Source: an uncultured Pseudokineococcus sp. (GTDB taxonomy: Bacteria > Actinomycetota > Actinomycetes > Actinomycetales > Quadrisphaeraceae). Taken from it: a DNA stretch of 64,000 nt. Of this stretch, positions 41,399 through 51,087 are shown piece after piece. Each line of letters begins with the position of its first letter. Position 1 is the stretch's first letter. The stretch covers positions 273,909-337,908 of the forward strand of contig NZ_CANMPM010000003.1 of assembly GCF_947499845.1 (NCBI RefSeq), written 5' to 3'. A model generated the notes under the pieces. That model did no database searches. It was not told the DNA's origin and saw nothing but the letters and a program-made list of their open reading frames with translations. The position numbers and the translations under genes were made by a program.

Positions 41399-44300
41399 GG
41401 CGCCGTCCCGCGGCCGGCGAGGTGGTCGGACGCCGCGACCACGAGCGCGGGCGGCGTCGCCCACGCCATGACGCCGGGCACCGCGCCGTCCTCCGCGGGC
41501 GCCGCCGACGGCCCGACCATCCCGCGCACGAACAGGTACAGCGCTCCGCCGAGGTGGCGCTCCGGCGCGTACCCGGGCAGCCGCCAGCGCAGGAAGCGGT
41601 GCAGGGCCACCTGGTACAGCAGCGCCTGCAGCGGGTAGTGCGCGGCCACCATGGCCTCCTCCATCGCCGCCGGGCGGTAGTCCCAGGACGTCAGCGGTCG
41701 CTCGGGGACGCCGAGGCGGTTCGTCTTGTAGTCCACGACGACGTAGCGCGCGTCGCCCCCGTCGGCCGCGGAGAGCCGGAGCACCGCGTCGACGCTGCCG
41801 GTGAGGTAGCCGCGCAGCCCGCCGTCGGGCCCCGCCGCGTCGTCGTGCCCGCCGTCCGCGGTGAGGTGCTCCAGCGCGTCGGCGTAGGAGGCCAGCGGTC
41901 CGTCGGGGCAGTGCCGCCGCCACAGCGGCACGAGCCCGGCGAGGGAGGGGCGCAGCGCGGCCGCCCCGGCGTCGTCGCCCCCGGCGAGGGGCAGCTCGAA
42001 GTCCATCTCCGGCAGGCGGTCTCGCGCGGGGACGTCGACGAGGCGGCGCCCGCCCGCGAGAGGGCCGAGCGGGGTCCGCAGGGCGAGGTCGAGGGCTCCG
42101 GTGAGCACGTCCACGTCGAGCGCGAGCCCCTGCGCCGCGGCCTGCTCGGCGACGAGGTCTCGGAGCGCCCTGTCGGGCGTCCCATCGGACCTGCCGCCGG
42201 GTGCGTCGTCGGTGACCGCGAGGGCGGAGGGGTCGAGCTCTTCGAGGACGGCGTGCACGAGGACGCCGAAGCGCGCGCTGCCGGCGAGGGCGTCCCACGC
42301 CGAGGGCACCGCCGCGGGCGCCGGGCCCGCACCGCCCGACGCCCCGGCGCGGGCAGGGCTGCTGTCCGCGGGCAGGCGCTCGTCATCCTCGACCGCCGCC
42401 TCCGGCTCGACGAGCGCACCGCCGCCGCCCGCGGGCGTGGGCCCGGCGTCGTGCGCCGCGGCGGTGAGGGCGCTGTAGGAGGTGCGGCGCCAGGACGCGT
42501 CGAGGGTCCGGCTCCACCGCGCCGCCGCCAGGCCGTCGACGACCCGGTCGGGCGCGCGCCACGGCCGGCCGTCGGGCGGGCCGGCGACGCGCTCGACGAC
42601 GAGGGAGCCGTCGCTCGCGGCGGCCCGCGCGGCCAGGGTGGCCAGGGCGTCGTCGTCGGAGGGCACCGGCACGACGGCCGGGGGGACGCCGTCGTCGGGC
42701 GCCCCGGGGAGGTCGGGCGCCCCGACGCCCGCGGGGCGGTGCAGCAGCAGCCGGTGCAGGGGGCCGCGACCGGTGTTGGTCGTCCCCGCCCACCAGGCCG
42801 TGAGGTGGCTCGCGGCCCGGGTCAGCGCCACGTACGCGAGGCGCAGCTCCTCGTCGGACTCGGAGCGGTGGTGCTCGCGCACGTGCTCGGCCCACCCCGG
42901 CGCGCCGGGGCCCCCGACGTCGCGGCACCGGCGCCCGTCGGCGTCGTGGACGAGGGCCGTGGAGGGCTTGGTGTTCTGCCACATGTCCCACGCGAAGGGC
43001 ACGAGGACGGCGGGGAACTCCAGGCCCTTGCTCGTGTGCACGGTGAGGACTTGCACCGCCGCCGCGTCGGACTCCAGCCGGCGGCTGCGCTCGACGACCC
43101 CGTCGCGCCCGGCCTCCTCCACCTGCTCGCGCAGCCACGCCAGCAGGGCCGAGACGCCGAGGCCGTCGCGCACGGCGGCCTCGTGCAGCACCTGCCCGAC
43201 GTGCCGCAGGTCGGTGAGCCGGCGCTCGCCGCCCACCGTCCCGAGCAGCCGCTCGGCGAGGCCGGCGGCGTCGGGCCGCGGCCGCTGCACCGCCTCGAGC
43301 AGGGCGCCGACCCCGCGGGCGTCGAGGAGGCGGGCCCACGCGCGCACGCGCAGCCCGAGGTCGTCGACGAGCGCGTCACCGCCGGCGTCGAGGGACGCGG
43401 CGTCGTGGCCGCCGAAGGCGCCGAGCGCGAGCAGCCGCACGCGGGCGCCCCGCTGCGGCTGCTCGAGGGCCTCGAGGAGCACGGTCCAGTCCGAGGCCGC
43501 CGGCGTCGTGAAGACGCTGGTGCGCCCGCCGACGACGACGGGCACGCGGACCCGCTCCAGCGCCTCGCGGACCATCTGGGCCTGCGCGTTGGTCCGCACG
43601 AGCACCGCGACGTCGCCCGGCGCGAGCGGCCGCTCCTCACCGACGTCCCCGGCGCGGGCAGGGCCGTCGGGAGCGGCCGAGGGGTGGTCCGCGCGGCGGC
43701 GCCGCTCGGGCGCCGTCGTCGTGACCGCGCCGCCGACGAGCGCGACGACCTGCGCGGCGACGTCGTCGACCACCCGCCGCCGCATACCCGGGACCCGGGC
43801 CAGCCCGTCGCGGGTGAGCGGCAGCGCGTCGCGCGGAACGACGCGCAGCCGCACCGGCGGCACGCCCGCGACGCGGCGTCCGGTGAAGCGCGCCGCGAGC
43901 GGGCGCACGCGGATGCGGGCGTCACCGAGGGCGGCGCCGGCGAGGACGGCGTCGAGCCCCCGCAGCACCGGCTCGTCGCTGCGCTGGTTGGTGGCGAGGG
44001 TCCGCAGGTCCGCGGCCGCGTCGCGGGCGTCCAGATAGGCGCGCACGTCCGCCCCGCGGAAGCCGTACACCGCCTGCTTCGGGTCGCCGACGAGGACGAG
44101 GGCCCGGACGACGCCTCCGCCCGCCGCCCCCGCGGCGACCGCCGCCGGCGCGTCGTGGAAGGCCGAGCGCAGGACGCTCCACTGCACCGGGTCGGTGTCC
44201 TGGAACTCGTCGACGAGGACGACGCGGTGCAGCGCCCGCAGGCGCTCTCGGGCGCGCGGGCCGCTGGCCGGGTCCTCCAGGACGCGTGCCAGGCGCAGCA

Positions 44301-45162
44301 GCAGGTCGTCGTAGCCCATCTGCCCGGCCGCGCGGAGCCGGCGCTGCACCTCCGTGCGGACGGCGCGGCCCACGCGGGCGCGCAGCGCGGGCAGCGCGGG
44401 GACGTCGTGGTCGCCGTCCCGCGGCAGCAGGTCGGTGGCCGGGTCGAGCGCGCTGACCCGGGCGAGGTCGCGGAAGTCCGCGGGGGAGAGCGCCGGCTCC
44501 TCGGCGCCCGGCACGGCCCACCGCCGCAGGTAGAGGTCGTGCGCCACCTCGTCGACGACGTCGCGCACGTCCTCGACGAGCTGGGTGCGCGCGTCGTGGT
44601 CGGCGCCCGCGCCGAGCGTGAGGAGGACGCGCTGGCAGAAGCCGTGCGTCGTCGTCACGGTGGCTGCGTCGAACGACGCCAGGGCGTCGGCCAGCCGTCG
44701 ACGGCGGAGCGCCACGTCGTCGGCGCCCCCGCGGCGCAGCAGCGCGAGCAGCTCGTCGGGCTCCTCCTCCGGCGGGACGTCGCGGGCCAGGGCGTCGCGG
44801 GCCTCGACGAGGCGGGCGCGCACCCGCTCGCGCAGCTCGCGGGTGGACTCGCGGCTGAAGGTCATGACGAGCAGCTGCTCGACCGGCAGGCCCGCCTCGG
44901 CGACGTAGCGGGCGACGAGCGCGGCGATGGTCCAGGTCTTGCCCGTGCCCGCGCTCGCCTCCAGCAGGGTCGTGCCGCGGGGCAGCGGGTCCTCGAGCCG
45001 GAAGGCGCGGGGCTCGTCGCCCGGGGCGTCGTCCTCCGGGGTGTCGGCGACCGAGGCCACGTCGAGAGGGGCCACGTCCAAAGGGGCCACGTCGAGAGGG
45101 GCGTCGTCGACCGGGGGCACGGCGGGCCCGTCGCCCGCGGCGTCCGGCGACGGTGCGCTCAC
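41395..45162 (-). CDS. recB: RecBCD exonuclease V beta subunit (helicase-nuclease)
   Basis: A 1255-residue UvrD-like SF1A helicase with a C-terminal nuclease. Walker A LEASAGTGKTWTIAALVARY (about 60), motif Ia region VMTFSRESTRELRERV, motif II VVLVDEFQDTDPVQW, motif III LVGDPKQAVYGFRGAD, motif V VLTVHTSKGLEFP, motif VI LRLAYVALTRAASHL, and nuclease motif VDAVLRL...VVVDYKTNRLG near the C-terminus. GTG 45162 overlaps the recC stop (GTGA). The first ~45 residues are repetitive Asp/Val/Ala (PLDVAPLDVAPLDVA) from a short tandem DNA repeat. Confidence 0.94.
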   Translation of the reverse strand: MSAPSPDAAGDGPAVPPVDDAPLDVAPLDVAPLDVASVADTPEDDAPGDEPRAFRLEDPLPRGTTLLEASAGTGKTWTIAALVARYVAEAGLPVEQLLVMTFSRESTRELRERVRARLVEARDALARDVPPEEEPDELLALLRRGGADDVALRRRRLADALASFDAATVTTTHGFCQRVLLTLGAGADHDARTQLVEDVRDVVDEVAHDLYLRRWAVPGAEEPALSPADFRDLARVSALDPATDLLPRDGDHDVPALPALRARVGRAVRTEVQRRLRAAGQMGYDDLLLRLARVLEDPASGPRARERLRALHRVVLVDEFQDTDPVQWSVLRSAFHDAPAAVAAGAAGGGVVRALVLVGDPKQAVYGFRGADVRAYLDARDAAADLRTLATNQRSDEPVLRGLDAVLAGAALGDARIRVRPLAARFTGRRVAGVPPVRLRVVPRDALPLTRDGLARVPGMRRRVVDDVAAQVVALVGGAVTTTAPERRRRADHPSAAPDGPARAGDVGEERPLAPGDVAVLVRTNAQAQMVREALERVRVPVVVGGRTSVFTTPAASDWTVLLEALEQPQRGARVRLLALGAFGGHDAASLDAGGDALVDDLGLRVRAWARLLDARGVGALLEAVQRPRPDAAGLAERLLGTVGGERRLTDLRHVGQVLHEAAVRDGLGVSALLAWLREQVEEAGRDGVVERSRRLESDAAAVQVLTVHTSKGLEFPAVLVPFAWDMWQNTKPSTALVHDADGRRCRDVGGPGAPGWAEHVREHHRSESDEELRLAYVALTRAASHLTAWWAGTTNTGRGPLHRLLLHRPAGVGAPDLPGAPDDGVPPAVVPVPSDDDALATLAARAAASDGSLVVERVAGPPDGRPWRAPDRVVDGLAAARWSRTLDASWRRTSYSALTAAAHDAGPTPAGGGGALVEPEAAVEDDERLPADSSPARAGASGGAGPAPAAVPSAWDALAGSARFGVLVHAVLEELDPSALAVTDDAPGGRSDGTPDRALRDLVAEQAAAQGLALDVDVLTGALDLALRTPLGPLAGGRRLVDVPARDRLPEMDFELPLAGGDDAGAAALRPSLAGLVPLWRRHCPDGPLASYADALEHLTADGGHDDAAGPDGGLRGYLTGSVDAVLRLSAADGGDARYVVVDYKTNRLGVPERPLTSWDYRPAAMEEAMVAAHYPLQALLYQVALHRFLRWRLPGYAPERHLGGALYLFVRGMVGPSAAPAEDGAVPGVMAWATPPALVVAASDHLAGRGTAP

Positions 45163-48100
45163 GCCGCGGCCCCCGTCCCGCCGGCCTCGGCGTCGAGCAG
45201 CCGGTCCCACACGCGGCGCGCCAGCGCGCCGAGGCGCGTCGGCTCGTCGGGCGCCCAGCCCGGCCCGCGCTCGGCGTCCGTCGGCGGGAACCACAGCTCG
45301 GCCGACGGCAGCTCGCGGCCGTGGAGCAGCAGGTGCTCGGGGTCGGCCGCCTCGCCCGGGAAGCGGTCGGAGTCCCACCTCCGGGCGGCGGCGTCCTGGG
45401 CGGCGAGCACGCTGCCGCCCCCGCGGCGGCGCGACGCGTAGGCCTCGGCGGTCTTGAGCGGGAGCGGCAGCGGCTCGTCGAGGCCCGCGCGGTGCAGGGC
45501 GACGAGCTCGGCGAGGGCCGTCCGCGCGTCGTCGACGCCCAGGGGGCCGAGGACGCTGCGCGCGGCCCCGCCGTCGCCGCCGGCGCGCCCGACCGCGACG
45601 GCGCGCCACGAGGACGTCGCGCCGCCGCCCGAGCCGCCTGAGCCCGAGCCCGAGCCCGAGCCCGCAGCCCCAGAGCCCGCAGCGCCCGAGCCCCCGACGT
45701 CCGAGCCACCGGCGGCCCCGGCCGTCAGGGCGAGGAGGTCGAGCCACGCCAGGAGGCGGTGCTTGGGCCCGAGCCGCGAGGCGGTGAGGTGCAGCGCCAC
45801 GTCGCCCCGCACGCCGCCCACCGTGCCGACGACGCGCACCGGCGGGCCCCCGCCGGGCAGCGGGCCGAGGTCGGCGTCGACGTCGACCGCACCCGGCGGC
45901 AGCGCGCGCTCCGCCTCGGAGGCCCGCACGACCGCCTCGACCTCGCCGCCGACGCCGCGCAGGTAGCGCTCGCCGAGCGGGCCCGGGGGGAGGTCGCCGC
46001 GGTGCAGCTCGACGGCGAGGAGGTCGGCGACGTCGTCGCCCGCGACCCGCCGGTCGAGCAGCCGCTGCGCGAGCGCCCACCGCTCGAGGCCGTCGGGGTC
46101 CAGCGGCAGGGCGTCGTCGGGCTCCTCGTCGGGGCGCACGACGGAGACCTCGAGGCGCTGGCGCCAGAAGGCCCGCACCGGGTGCAGCAGGAAGGAGCGC
46201 AGGTCGGCCAGGGAGACCTCCGCGACGGGCGGGCGCGCGGGCAGCGGCGCGGCCAGCACGGGGCGCGGGGGTCGGCGGGGCCCGGCCGCGGCACGGGCCG
46301 CCGCCAGCGCGCCGGTGTCGAAGCTGAAGGGACGCGGCGCCGGGGACCCGGACGACGACGCGTCGTCCGGGTCCCCGGGGGCACGGCCCGCGGCCGGGGT
46401 GCGGAAGGCCCGGGCGTCGAAGGGCTGCAGCGGGTGGGTCGTCCTGATGACGTCCCGCACGCGGCCTCCCGGCACCGTGGCGGTGCGGTCGAGCGCGTCG
46501 AGCAGCTCGTCGACCGGCACGGCCGGGGGGACGTCGGCGCCGGTGCGCTCGTCGGCGCCCGTGACGAGGACGAGCAGGTGGTCACCGGCGGCGGCGACGG
46601 CGTCGAGCAGCAGCTGGCGGTCCTCGCTGCGCGGGTCGTGCTCGCCCGTCCACGGATCGCGCACCAGCAGGTCGTCGCCGTCGACGGCGCTGCGCCGGGG
46701 GAAGGCCCCGTCGTCGAGCCCCAGGAGGACGACCACCCGGCTGGGGACCGAGCGCATCGGCACGAGGGTGCAGACCGTCATCGCGCCCGTGCGGAAGCCG
46801 GCGCGCGTGGGCCGCCCCACGAGGAGGTCGGCGAGGAGGACGCGGACGTCGGCGGCCCCGAGGACCGCGTCGGAGGCGCCCTCGGCCGCGCCGGCCAGCT
46901 CCCGGTGCAGCTGCGCGGCCTGCCACGGGCCGTCGGGCTCGGGGGCGGCGAGGCCGAGCACCGCGTCCTCCAGCGCGGCGGCCCAGGAGGCCGCGTCGCG
47001 GCGTCCCGCGAGCAGGTGCACGACGGCGTCCAGCCGGTCGACGAGCTCGGCCAACGACCCGGCGAGCGCGACGTCGGAGCTGTCGACGTCGTCGAGGGGG
47101 ACGGCGCCGCCCAGCACGAGGTCGGCGCCGCCGGTGCCCCCGACGTCCGCGGTGGTGGCCGGGTCGGCCGCCGCCGGCAGGCCCTCGACGGCCACCCCGA
47201 GCAGGAGCCGGTCGAGACCGGCGCGCCACGTGCCCTGCCGGAGCCCGCCGAGCCTCCACCCGGCGCGGTGGTCGGCGTCGAGGCCCCAGCGGACGCCGGC
47301 GGCGACGACCCACCCGCGCAGCCGCTCGAGCGCGTCGTCGTCGAGGCGGAAGCGGCGGCGGACGGCCGGGTGGCCCGCCAGGTCGAGCACCGCGGTGGCG
47401 GGCACGCGCGAGCCGACGAGGTCGAGCACCTGCGCGAGCACCTGCAGCAGCGGGTTCTCCCGGCGCGGGGCGCGGTCGGCCACGCGCACCCGCAGGTGCC
47501 GGACGGGGTGCCCCGTGGCCGCGGCCCCGGGCCGGGGCGTGCCGTCCTCGCCCTCCTCGACCGAGCCGGCCCCGAAGGCCGCGGCCACCAGCGGGGCGAA
47601 GGCCTCGACGTCGGGGCACAGCACGAGGACGTCGCGCGGCTCGAGGGTCGGGTCGTCGGCCAGCAGCCCGAGCACCGCCTCGCGCAGCACCTCGACCTGC
47701 CGCACCCGCCCGTGGCAGGAGTGCAGGCGCACGCTCCGGTCGCCCGGGGCCGGCGGCGGCGGGTCCACGGGCACCTCGTCGCGGGCGAGGGCGCGCTGCA
47801 GGCGCTGCAGCAGCGTGCGGTCGGCGTGCCCGACGCCCGGGAGCTCGCGCTCGGGCGGCAGGTGCTCGTCGCGGTGCTCGACCGCGGCAGGCGCGGGCGC
47901 AGCGGGGCCCGCGCCGCCCGGGGGCGGCGCGGCCAGCCCGTGCAGGCGCAGCAGCTGCTGGAGCTCGAGGAGGTCGCGGCCGAGCGAGCCGAGCAGCGGC
48001 TCGCGCAGGGAGCGGCGGACGACGTCGTCGCGGCGCCGGCGGGGTGCGGGCGCGGCGGCCACGGCGTCCCACAGCGCGGGGCTCGCGTGGTGCAGCCACA

Positions 48101-48806
48101 GGTGCACCTCGCGGTGGGCGGCCAGCGCGCCCAGGACGGCGAGGCGGGCGGGGGACAGGCGCGTCGGGCCGTAGACGGACAGGCGGTCGGGCAGGTCGAC
48201 CCGGTCGGGCTCGGCGCGCAGCCGGGCGCAGGCGCCCTCGAGCAGCTCGGCGGGGGAGGGGCCGAGGCGCTCGCGCAGCGCCCGCCACACGTCGACCTGC
48301 CAGCGCAGGTCCTCGGGAACCTCGCCGTCGGCGCCGTCCGAGCAGCCGCCGGCGGCCCAGTCGACGAGCATCGCGGGCCGTGCGCGGCCGTAGGCGGCCA
48401 GGCGCCGGGCGAGCTGCTGGACGGCGGCCATGCGCCGGCCGTCCTCGGCGAGCGCGCGGTCGAGCGGCGTGCCGCCCTCCTCGAGCACCGCGAGCAGCGG
48501 CCACGCGGACCGCCCGGCCGACCACGCCTCCACCGCCGCGGCGTGGTCCTCCGACACGGCGGCCACGGCCTCGTCGAGCACGCGCCCCGGGCGCGGCATG
48601 TCGACCCGCGCGCAGACGCCGTCCGGCGGGCCCCCGGGCGAGGCGCCCAGGGCGTGGGAGAGGCGCTGGGCGATCCACCGCTCGACGCCCTGCGCGGGCA
48701 CGGCCACGACGTCGCGCGCGAAGGGGTCCGCGGGCGGCACGGCGAGGACGGCCGCGAGCCCGAGCACGAGCGCGTCGGCGCTCTCGCTGCGGTGCACGAC
48801 GAGCAC
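45159..48806 (-). CDS. recC: RecBCD exonuclease V gamma subunit
   Basis: A 1215-residue RecC, the subunit that splits the DNA strands and recognises Chi. It has the UvrD-like fold without a functional Walker A, as expected. Recognisable blocks: VAVPAQGVERWIAQRLSHALG near the start, SVYGPTRLSPARLAVLGALAAHREVHLWLHHASP, RLHSCHGRVRQVEVLREAVLGLL, VLVLCPDVEAFAPL, TVCTLVPMRSVPSRVVVLLGLDDGAFPR, and SLADLRSFLLHPVRAFWRQRL. GTG 48806 follows a GGGAGGGGG site. A Gly/Ser-rich linker (GSGSGSGSGGSGGG) sits near the C-terminus. First gene of the operon. Confidence 0.93.
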   Translation of the reverse strand: MLVVHRSESADALVLGLAAVLAVPPADPFARDVVAVPAQGVERWIAQRLSHALGASPGGPPDGVCARVDMPRPGRVLDEAVAAVSEDHAAAVEAWSAGRSAWPLLAVLEEGGTPLDRALAEDGRRMAAVQQLARRLAAYGRARPAMLVDWAAGGCSDGADGEVPEDLRWQVDVWRALRERLGPSPAELLEGACARLRAEPDRVDLPDRLSVYGPTRLSPARLAVLGALAAHREVHLWLHHASPALWDAVAAAPAPRRRRDDVVRRSLREPLLGSLGRDLLELQQLLRLHGLAAPPPGGAGPAAPAPAAVEHRDEHLPPERELPGVGHADRTLLQRLQRALARDEVPVDPPPPAPGDRSVRLHSCHGRVRQVEVLREAVLGLLADDPTLEPRDVLVLCPDVEAFAPLVAAAFGAGSVEEGEDGTPRPGAAATGHPVRHLRVRVADRAPRRENPLLQVLAQVLDLVGSRVPATAVLDLAGHPAVRRRFRLDDDALERLRGWVVAAGVRWGLDADHRAGWRLGGLRQGTWRAGLDRLLLGVAVEGLPAAADPATTADVGGTGGADLVLGGAVPLDDVDSSDVALAGSLAELVDRLDAVVHLLAGRRDAASWAAALEDAVLGLAAPEPDGPWQAAQLHRELAGAAEGASDAVLGAADVRVLLADLLVGRPTRAGFRTGAMTVCTLVPMRSVPSRVVVLLGLDDGAFPRRSAVDGDDLLVRDPWTGEHDPRSEDRQLLLDAVAAAGDHLLVLVTGADERTGADVPPAVPVDELLDALDRTATVPGGRVRDVIRTTHPLQPFDARAFRTPAAGRAPGDPDDASSSGSPAPRPFSFDTGALAAARAAAGPRRPPRPVLAAPLPARPPVAEVSLADLRSFLLHPVRAFWRQRLEVSVVRPDEEPDDALPLDPDGLERWALAQRLLDRRVAGDDVADLLAVELHRGDLPPGPLGERYLRGVGGEVEAVVRASEAERALPPGAVDVDADLGPLPGGGPPVRVVGTVGGVRGDVALHLTASRLGPKHRLLAWLDLLALTAGAAGGSDVGGSGAAGSGAAGSGSGSGSGGSGGGATSSWRAVAVGRAGGDGGAARSVLGPLGVDDARTALAELVALHRAGLDEPLPLPLKTAEAYASRRRGGGSVLAAQDAAARRWDSDRFPGEAADPEHLLLHGRELPSAELWFPPTDAERGPGWAPDEPTRLGALARRVWDRLLDAEAGGTGAAA

Positions 48807-48862
48807 GTGTCCCCCTCCCGCTCGCTCGCGCCGGGGCCGGGACGGCCGGCGGCGCCGTGCGC

Positions 48863-48868
48863 AGGCTA
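48863..48868 (-). promoter_or_regulatory. Probable -10 box of the recCBD operon
   Basis: TAGCCT on the minus strand, 57 bp before GTG 48806, leaving a ~50-nt leader with a Shine-Dalgarno sequence. Confidence 0.4.
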
Positions 48869-49062
48869 GGAGAGGGGACCGACAGCCGGGGCCGACGGCC
48901 CACCGGCGCCCGGTCGGGGCTGCTGGTCGGAGGCCGCATCCGGAGGCTGCCAGTCGGCTGGGAAGCGCCGCGGGGGTGAACCCCGGGGCCCGCGGTGCCG
49001 AAGGGAGGACGAGGAGCGCCGGCCGTCCGGCGCCGAGAGAGCCCCCGAGGAGCCCGACCGCC

Positions 49063-49944
49063 ATGTCCGCCCCCAGGACCGACGCCGCCCGCATCGCCGA
49101 GCACGTCGACCGCCTCGCCGACAAGCACCCGCCCATCGACCTCGCGTCCGCCGACTACTCGGTGCGCGACCCGCGCGCCGTCCGCGAGCGCTTCGGCGCC
49201 TCGCTCGACTACATGGCGCGCGTCGAGATGGAGGTCGAGCGCAACGTCCTCGAGCTCGCGGTGATGCTGCCGGACGTCGGCGAGACGGACCGCCGCTTCT
49301 ACGCCGACGTCTGGAGCCCGCAGGAGGAGCGCCACGGCGTCCTGCTCGACACCCTCGCCCAGCGCCTCGGCATGCCTCCGGTCGAGGCGAACACCGGTGA
49401 CGTGCCCGCGCGGGTCCGCGTCCTCGGCGCGCTCGCCCACCTGTCGCCGGTGCACGAGGTCATCCGGCTCCTCTACTACCTGACCGGCGCGGCGACGGAG
49501 AAGGCCGCGATGCTCGCCTACCGCCGCATGAGCGACGGCCTCGCCGCGATGGGGGAGACGGCCGTCCAGCGCACCGTCGTCGACGCCATCAAGGTCCAGG
49601 AGCCGGGCCACTTCGCCTTCTACCGCCTCAGCGCGGAGGAGATGGTGCGCTCCGGGGCCCTCGCGCCGTGGCAGATGCACCTCGCGCGCGTGCTGCGCTC
49701 GAAGGCCTACAGCCTCGTCGGGGCCAAGGGCGCCGAGCAGCGCACCCGCTTCGGCGGCGTCATCGTCGACCTCGGCCTGGACGAGGACCTCGTGCGCTGC
49801 GCCGAGGACGTCTCCCGGCTCGAGACCCAGCTGCTGTGGGCCCACGAGGAGGGTCTGAGGGTGCCGGCGTACGCGCTCAAGGCGTTCCGCGACGCCGCGG
49901 CGAGCTACCGCGAGCGGGTGGGCGGGCGTCTCGTCGCCGCCTGA
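49063..49944 (+). CDS. Ferritin-like diiron protein (acyl-ACP desaturase-like)
   Basis: A 293-residue, all-helical protein. Candidate metal ligands occur as VEMEVERN (helix 1), [13 protein letters not shown] (ExxH), [15 protein letters not shown] (Glu) and [11 protein letters not shown] (ExxH), the E/ExxH/E/ExxH pattern of a diiron four-helix bundle like stromal acyl-ACP desaturases. Actinobacterial homologues are often mislabelled. Oxygen-dependent desaturation or oxidation is possible but no substrate can be named. ATG 49063 with GAGGAG about 12 nt upstream is a slightly long spacing. Divergent from recCBD. Confidence 0.75.
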   Translation: MSAPRTDAARIAEHVDRLADKHPPIDLASADYSVRDPRAVRERFGASLDYMARVEMEVERNVLELAVMLPDVGETDRRFYADVWSPQEERHGVLLDTLAQRLGMPPVEANTGDVPARVRVLGALAHLSPVHEVIRLLYYLTGAATEKAAMLAYRRMSDGLAAMGETAVQRTVVDAIKVQEPGHFAFYRLSAEEMVRSGALAPWQMHLARVLRSKAYSLVGAKGAEQRTRFGGVIVDLGLDEDLVRCAEDVSRLETQLLWAHEEGLRVPAYALKAFRDAAASYRERVGGRLVAA

Positions 49945-49980
49945 GCGGTCGTGGCGGCGCCGCAGGGGTCACCGGACGAC

Positions 49981-50014
49981 CGAGGGCCCCGACCGCGTGC
50001 GGTCGGGGCCCTCG
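49981..50014. terminator. Bidirectional terminator hairpin
   Basis: A 14-bp perfect stem (49981-49994 with 50001-50014), loop GCGTGC, between the diiron-protein gene and the oppositely oriented tRNA. Confidence 0.8.
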
Positions 50015-50021
50015 TGCTCGG

Positions 50022-50092
50022 AGCGGGTGACGGGAATCGAACCCGCGCTATCAGCTTGGGAAGCTGAAGTTCTGCCACTGAACTACACCCGC
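50022..50092 (-). tRNA. tRNA-Gly (anticodon CCC)
   Basis: Complete cloverleaf on the minus strand: acceptor GCGGGTG pairs with CACCCGC, D-arm GTTC/GAAC, anticodon arm TCAGC-TTCCCAA-GCTGA (anticodon CCC), T-arm GCGGG-TTCGATT-CCCGT. The CCA end is not encoded. It decodes GGG. Confidence 0.96.
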
Positions 50093-50215
50093 GTGCGGCC
50101 CGCCCTGCGGCGAGCGGGCGCCACTGTACCCGGAGCGGGCGACGTCGCCGCACGCCCGCCGGACGGGTGTCCTGCTGCCGGGCGGACGGCGGCCCGCGGC
50201 CCCGCCGCCGCCCGC

Positions 50216-50221
50216 TACCGT
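50216..50221 (+). promoter_or_regulatory. -10 box for leaderless dcd transcript
   Basis: TACCGT (TANNNT) ends 6 nt before GTG 50228; no ribosome binding site is present. Confidence 0.6.
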
Positions 50222-50227
50222 GCGGGC

Positions 50228-50803
50228 GTGCTGCTCTCCGACCGGGACATCCGCGCCGAGCTCTCCTCCGGCCGCGTCGTCCTGGAGCCGCTGGACGAGG
50301 CGATGGTGCAGCCGTCCAGCGTCGACGTCCGCCTCGACCGCTTCTTCCGCCTCTTCGACAACCACAAGTACGCGGTCATCGACCCGGCGCAGGAGCAGCC
50401 CGACCTCACCCGCCTCGTCGAGGTCGAGCCCGACGCGCCCTTCGTCCTGCACCCGGGCGAGTTCGTCCTGGCCTCGACCTTCGAGGTCGTCACGCTGCCC
50501 GACGACGTCGCCGCGCGCCTGGAGGGCAAGTCCTCGCTCGGGCGCCTCGGGCTGCTGACGCACTCCACGGCCGGCTTCATCGACCCGGGCTTCTCCGGGC
50601 ACGTGACGCTCGAGCTCTCCAACGTCGCGACGCTCCCCATCACGCTGTGGCCGGGCATGAAGATCGGCCAGCTCTGCTTCTTCCGCCTCTCCTCGGCGGC
50701 GGAGCACCCCTACGGCAGCGACCGGCACGGCTCTCGCTACCAGGGCCAGCGCGGCCCGACGGCGAGCCGCTCCTCCCAGAGCTTCTACCGCACCCGCGTC
50801 TGA
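50228..50803 (+). CDS. dcd: dCTP deaminase
   Basis: A 191-residue trimeric nucleotide deaminase of the dUTPase fold. Motifs: [21 protein letters not shown] at the start, [52 protein letters not shown] (active site), [10 protein letters not shown] and the C-terminal [12 protein letters not shown]. Length equals mycobacterial Dcd, which makes dUMP directly from dCTP; that dual activity is likely here by homology. It supplies dUMP for thymidylate synthesis. GTG 50228 gives the family N-terminus and is placed for a leaderless mRNA. Confidence 0.95.
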   Translation: MLLSDRDIRAELSSGRVVLEPLDEAMVQPSSVDVRLDRFFRLFDNHKYAVIDPAQEQPDLTRLVEVEPDAPFVLHPGEFVLASTFEVVTLPDDVAARLEGKSSLGRLGLLTHSTAGFIDPGFSGHVTLELSNVATLPITLWPGMKIGQLCFFRLSSAAEHPYGSDRHGSRYQGQRGPTASRSSQSFYRTRV

Positions 50804-50859
50804 CCACGCGCGTCCGGCACCGCGTCCGCGCCCGTCAGGGGTGACGCGCGCCGGAGGGG

Positions 50860-50909
50860 GAGGTGGCAGCGCCTCGTCGCGCTCTTCCACGACGAGGGGC
50901 TGCCACCTC
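50860..50909. repeat. Long inverted repeat, 20-bp arms
   Basis: Left arm 50860-50879 (starts GAGGTGGCAGCGCC) and right arm 50890-50909 pair at 19 of 20 positions around the 10-nt loop CGCTCTTCCA. It lies 57 bp after the dcd stop and upstream of the efflux gene. It may be a terminator, or a single member of the intergenic repeat class described at 10.9-59 kb. Confidence 0.9.
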
Positions 50910-51087
50910 GCCGGGTGACGCTGTGGGCACCCGCGCGAAAGGGGCATGGCGGACGAGCGGTCCGGGTGCGATGCTGGCTCCGGGAACAGATGCCGCTGGC
51001 ACGGGCTTCGACCTCCCAGGTGAGCAGCGCAGCCGCCGACCGCCCGACCGACCGCCGGCGTCCGCGCCCCGCCCCAGGAAGCAGACC

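Noticed and set aside
45062..45110. Functional repeat in the recB N-terminus
   Set aside because: The VAPLD-type tandem repeat at the DNA level is short, in frame and in a disordered segment; best explained by replication slippage.
48900..49060. Additional tRNA or riboswitch before the diiron gene
   Set aside because: Some short GC stems are present, but no cloverleaf, T-arm consensus or known aptamer sequence could be found.
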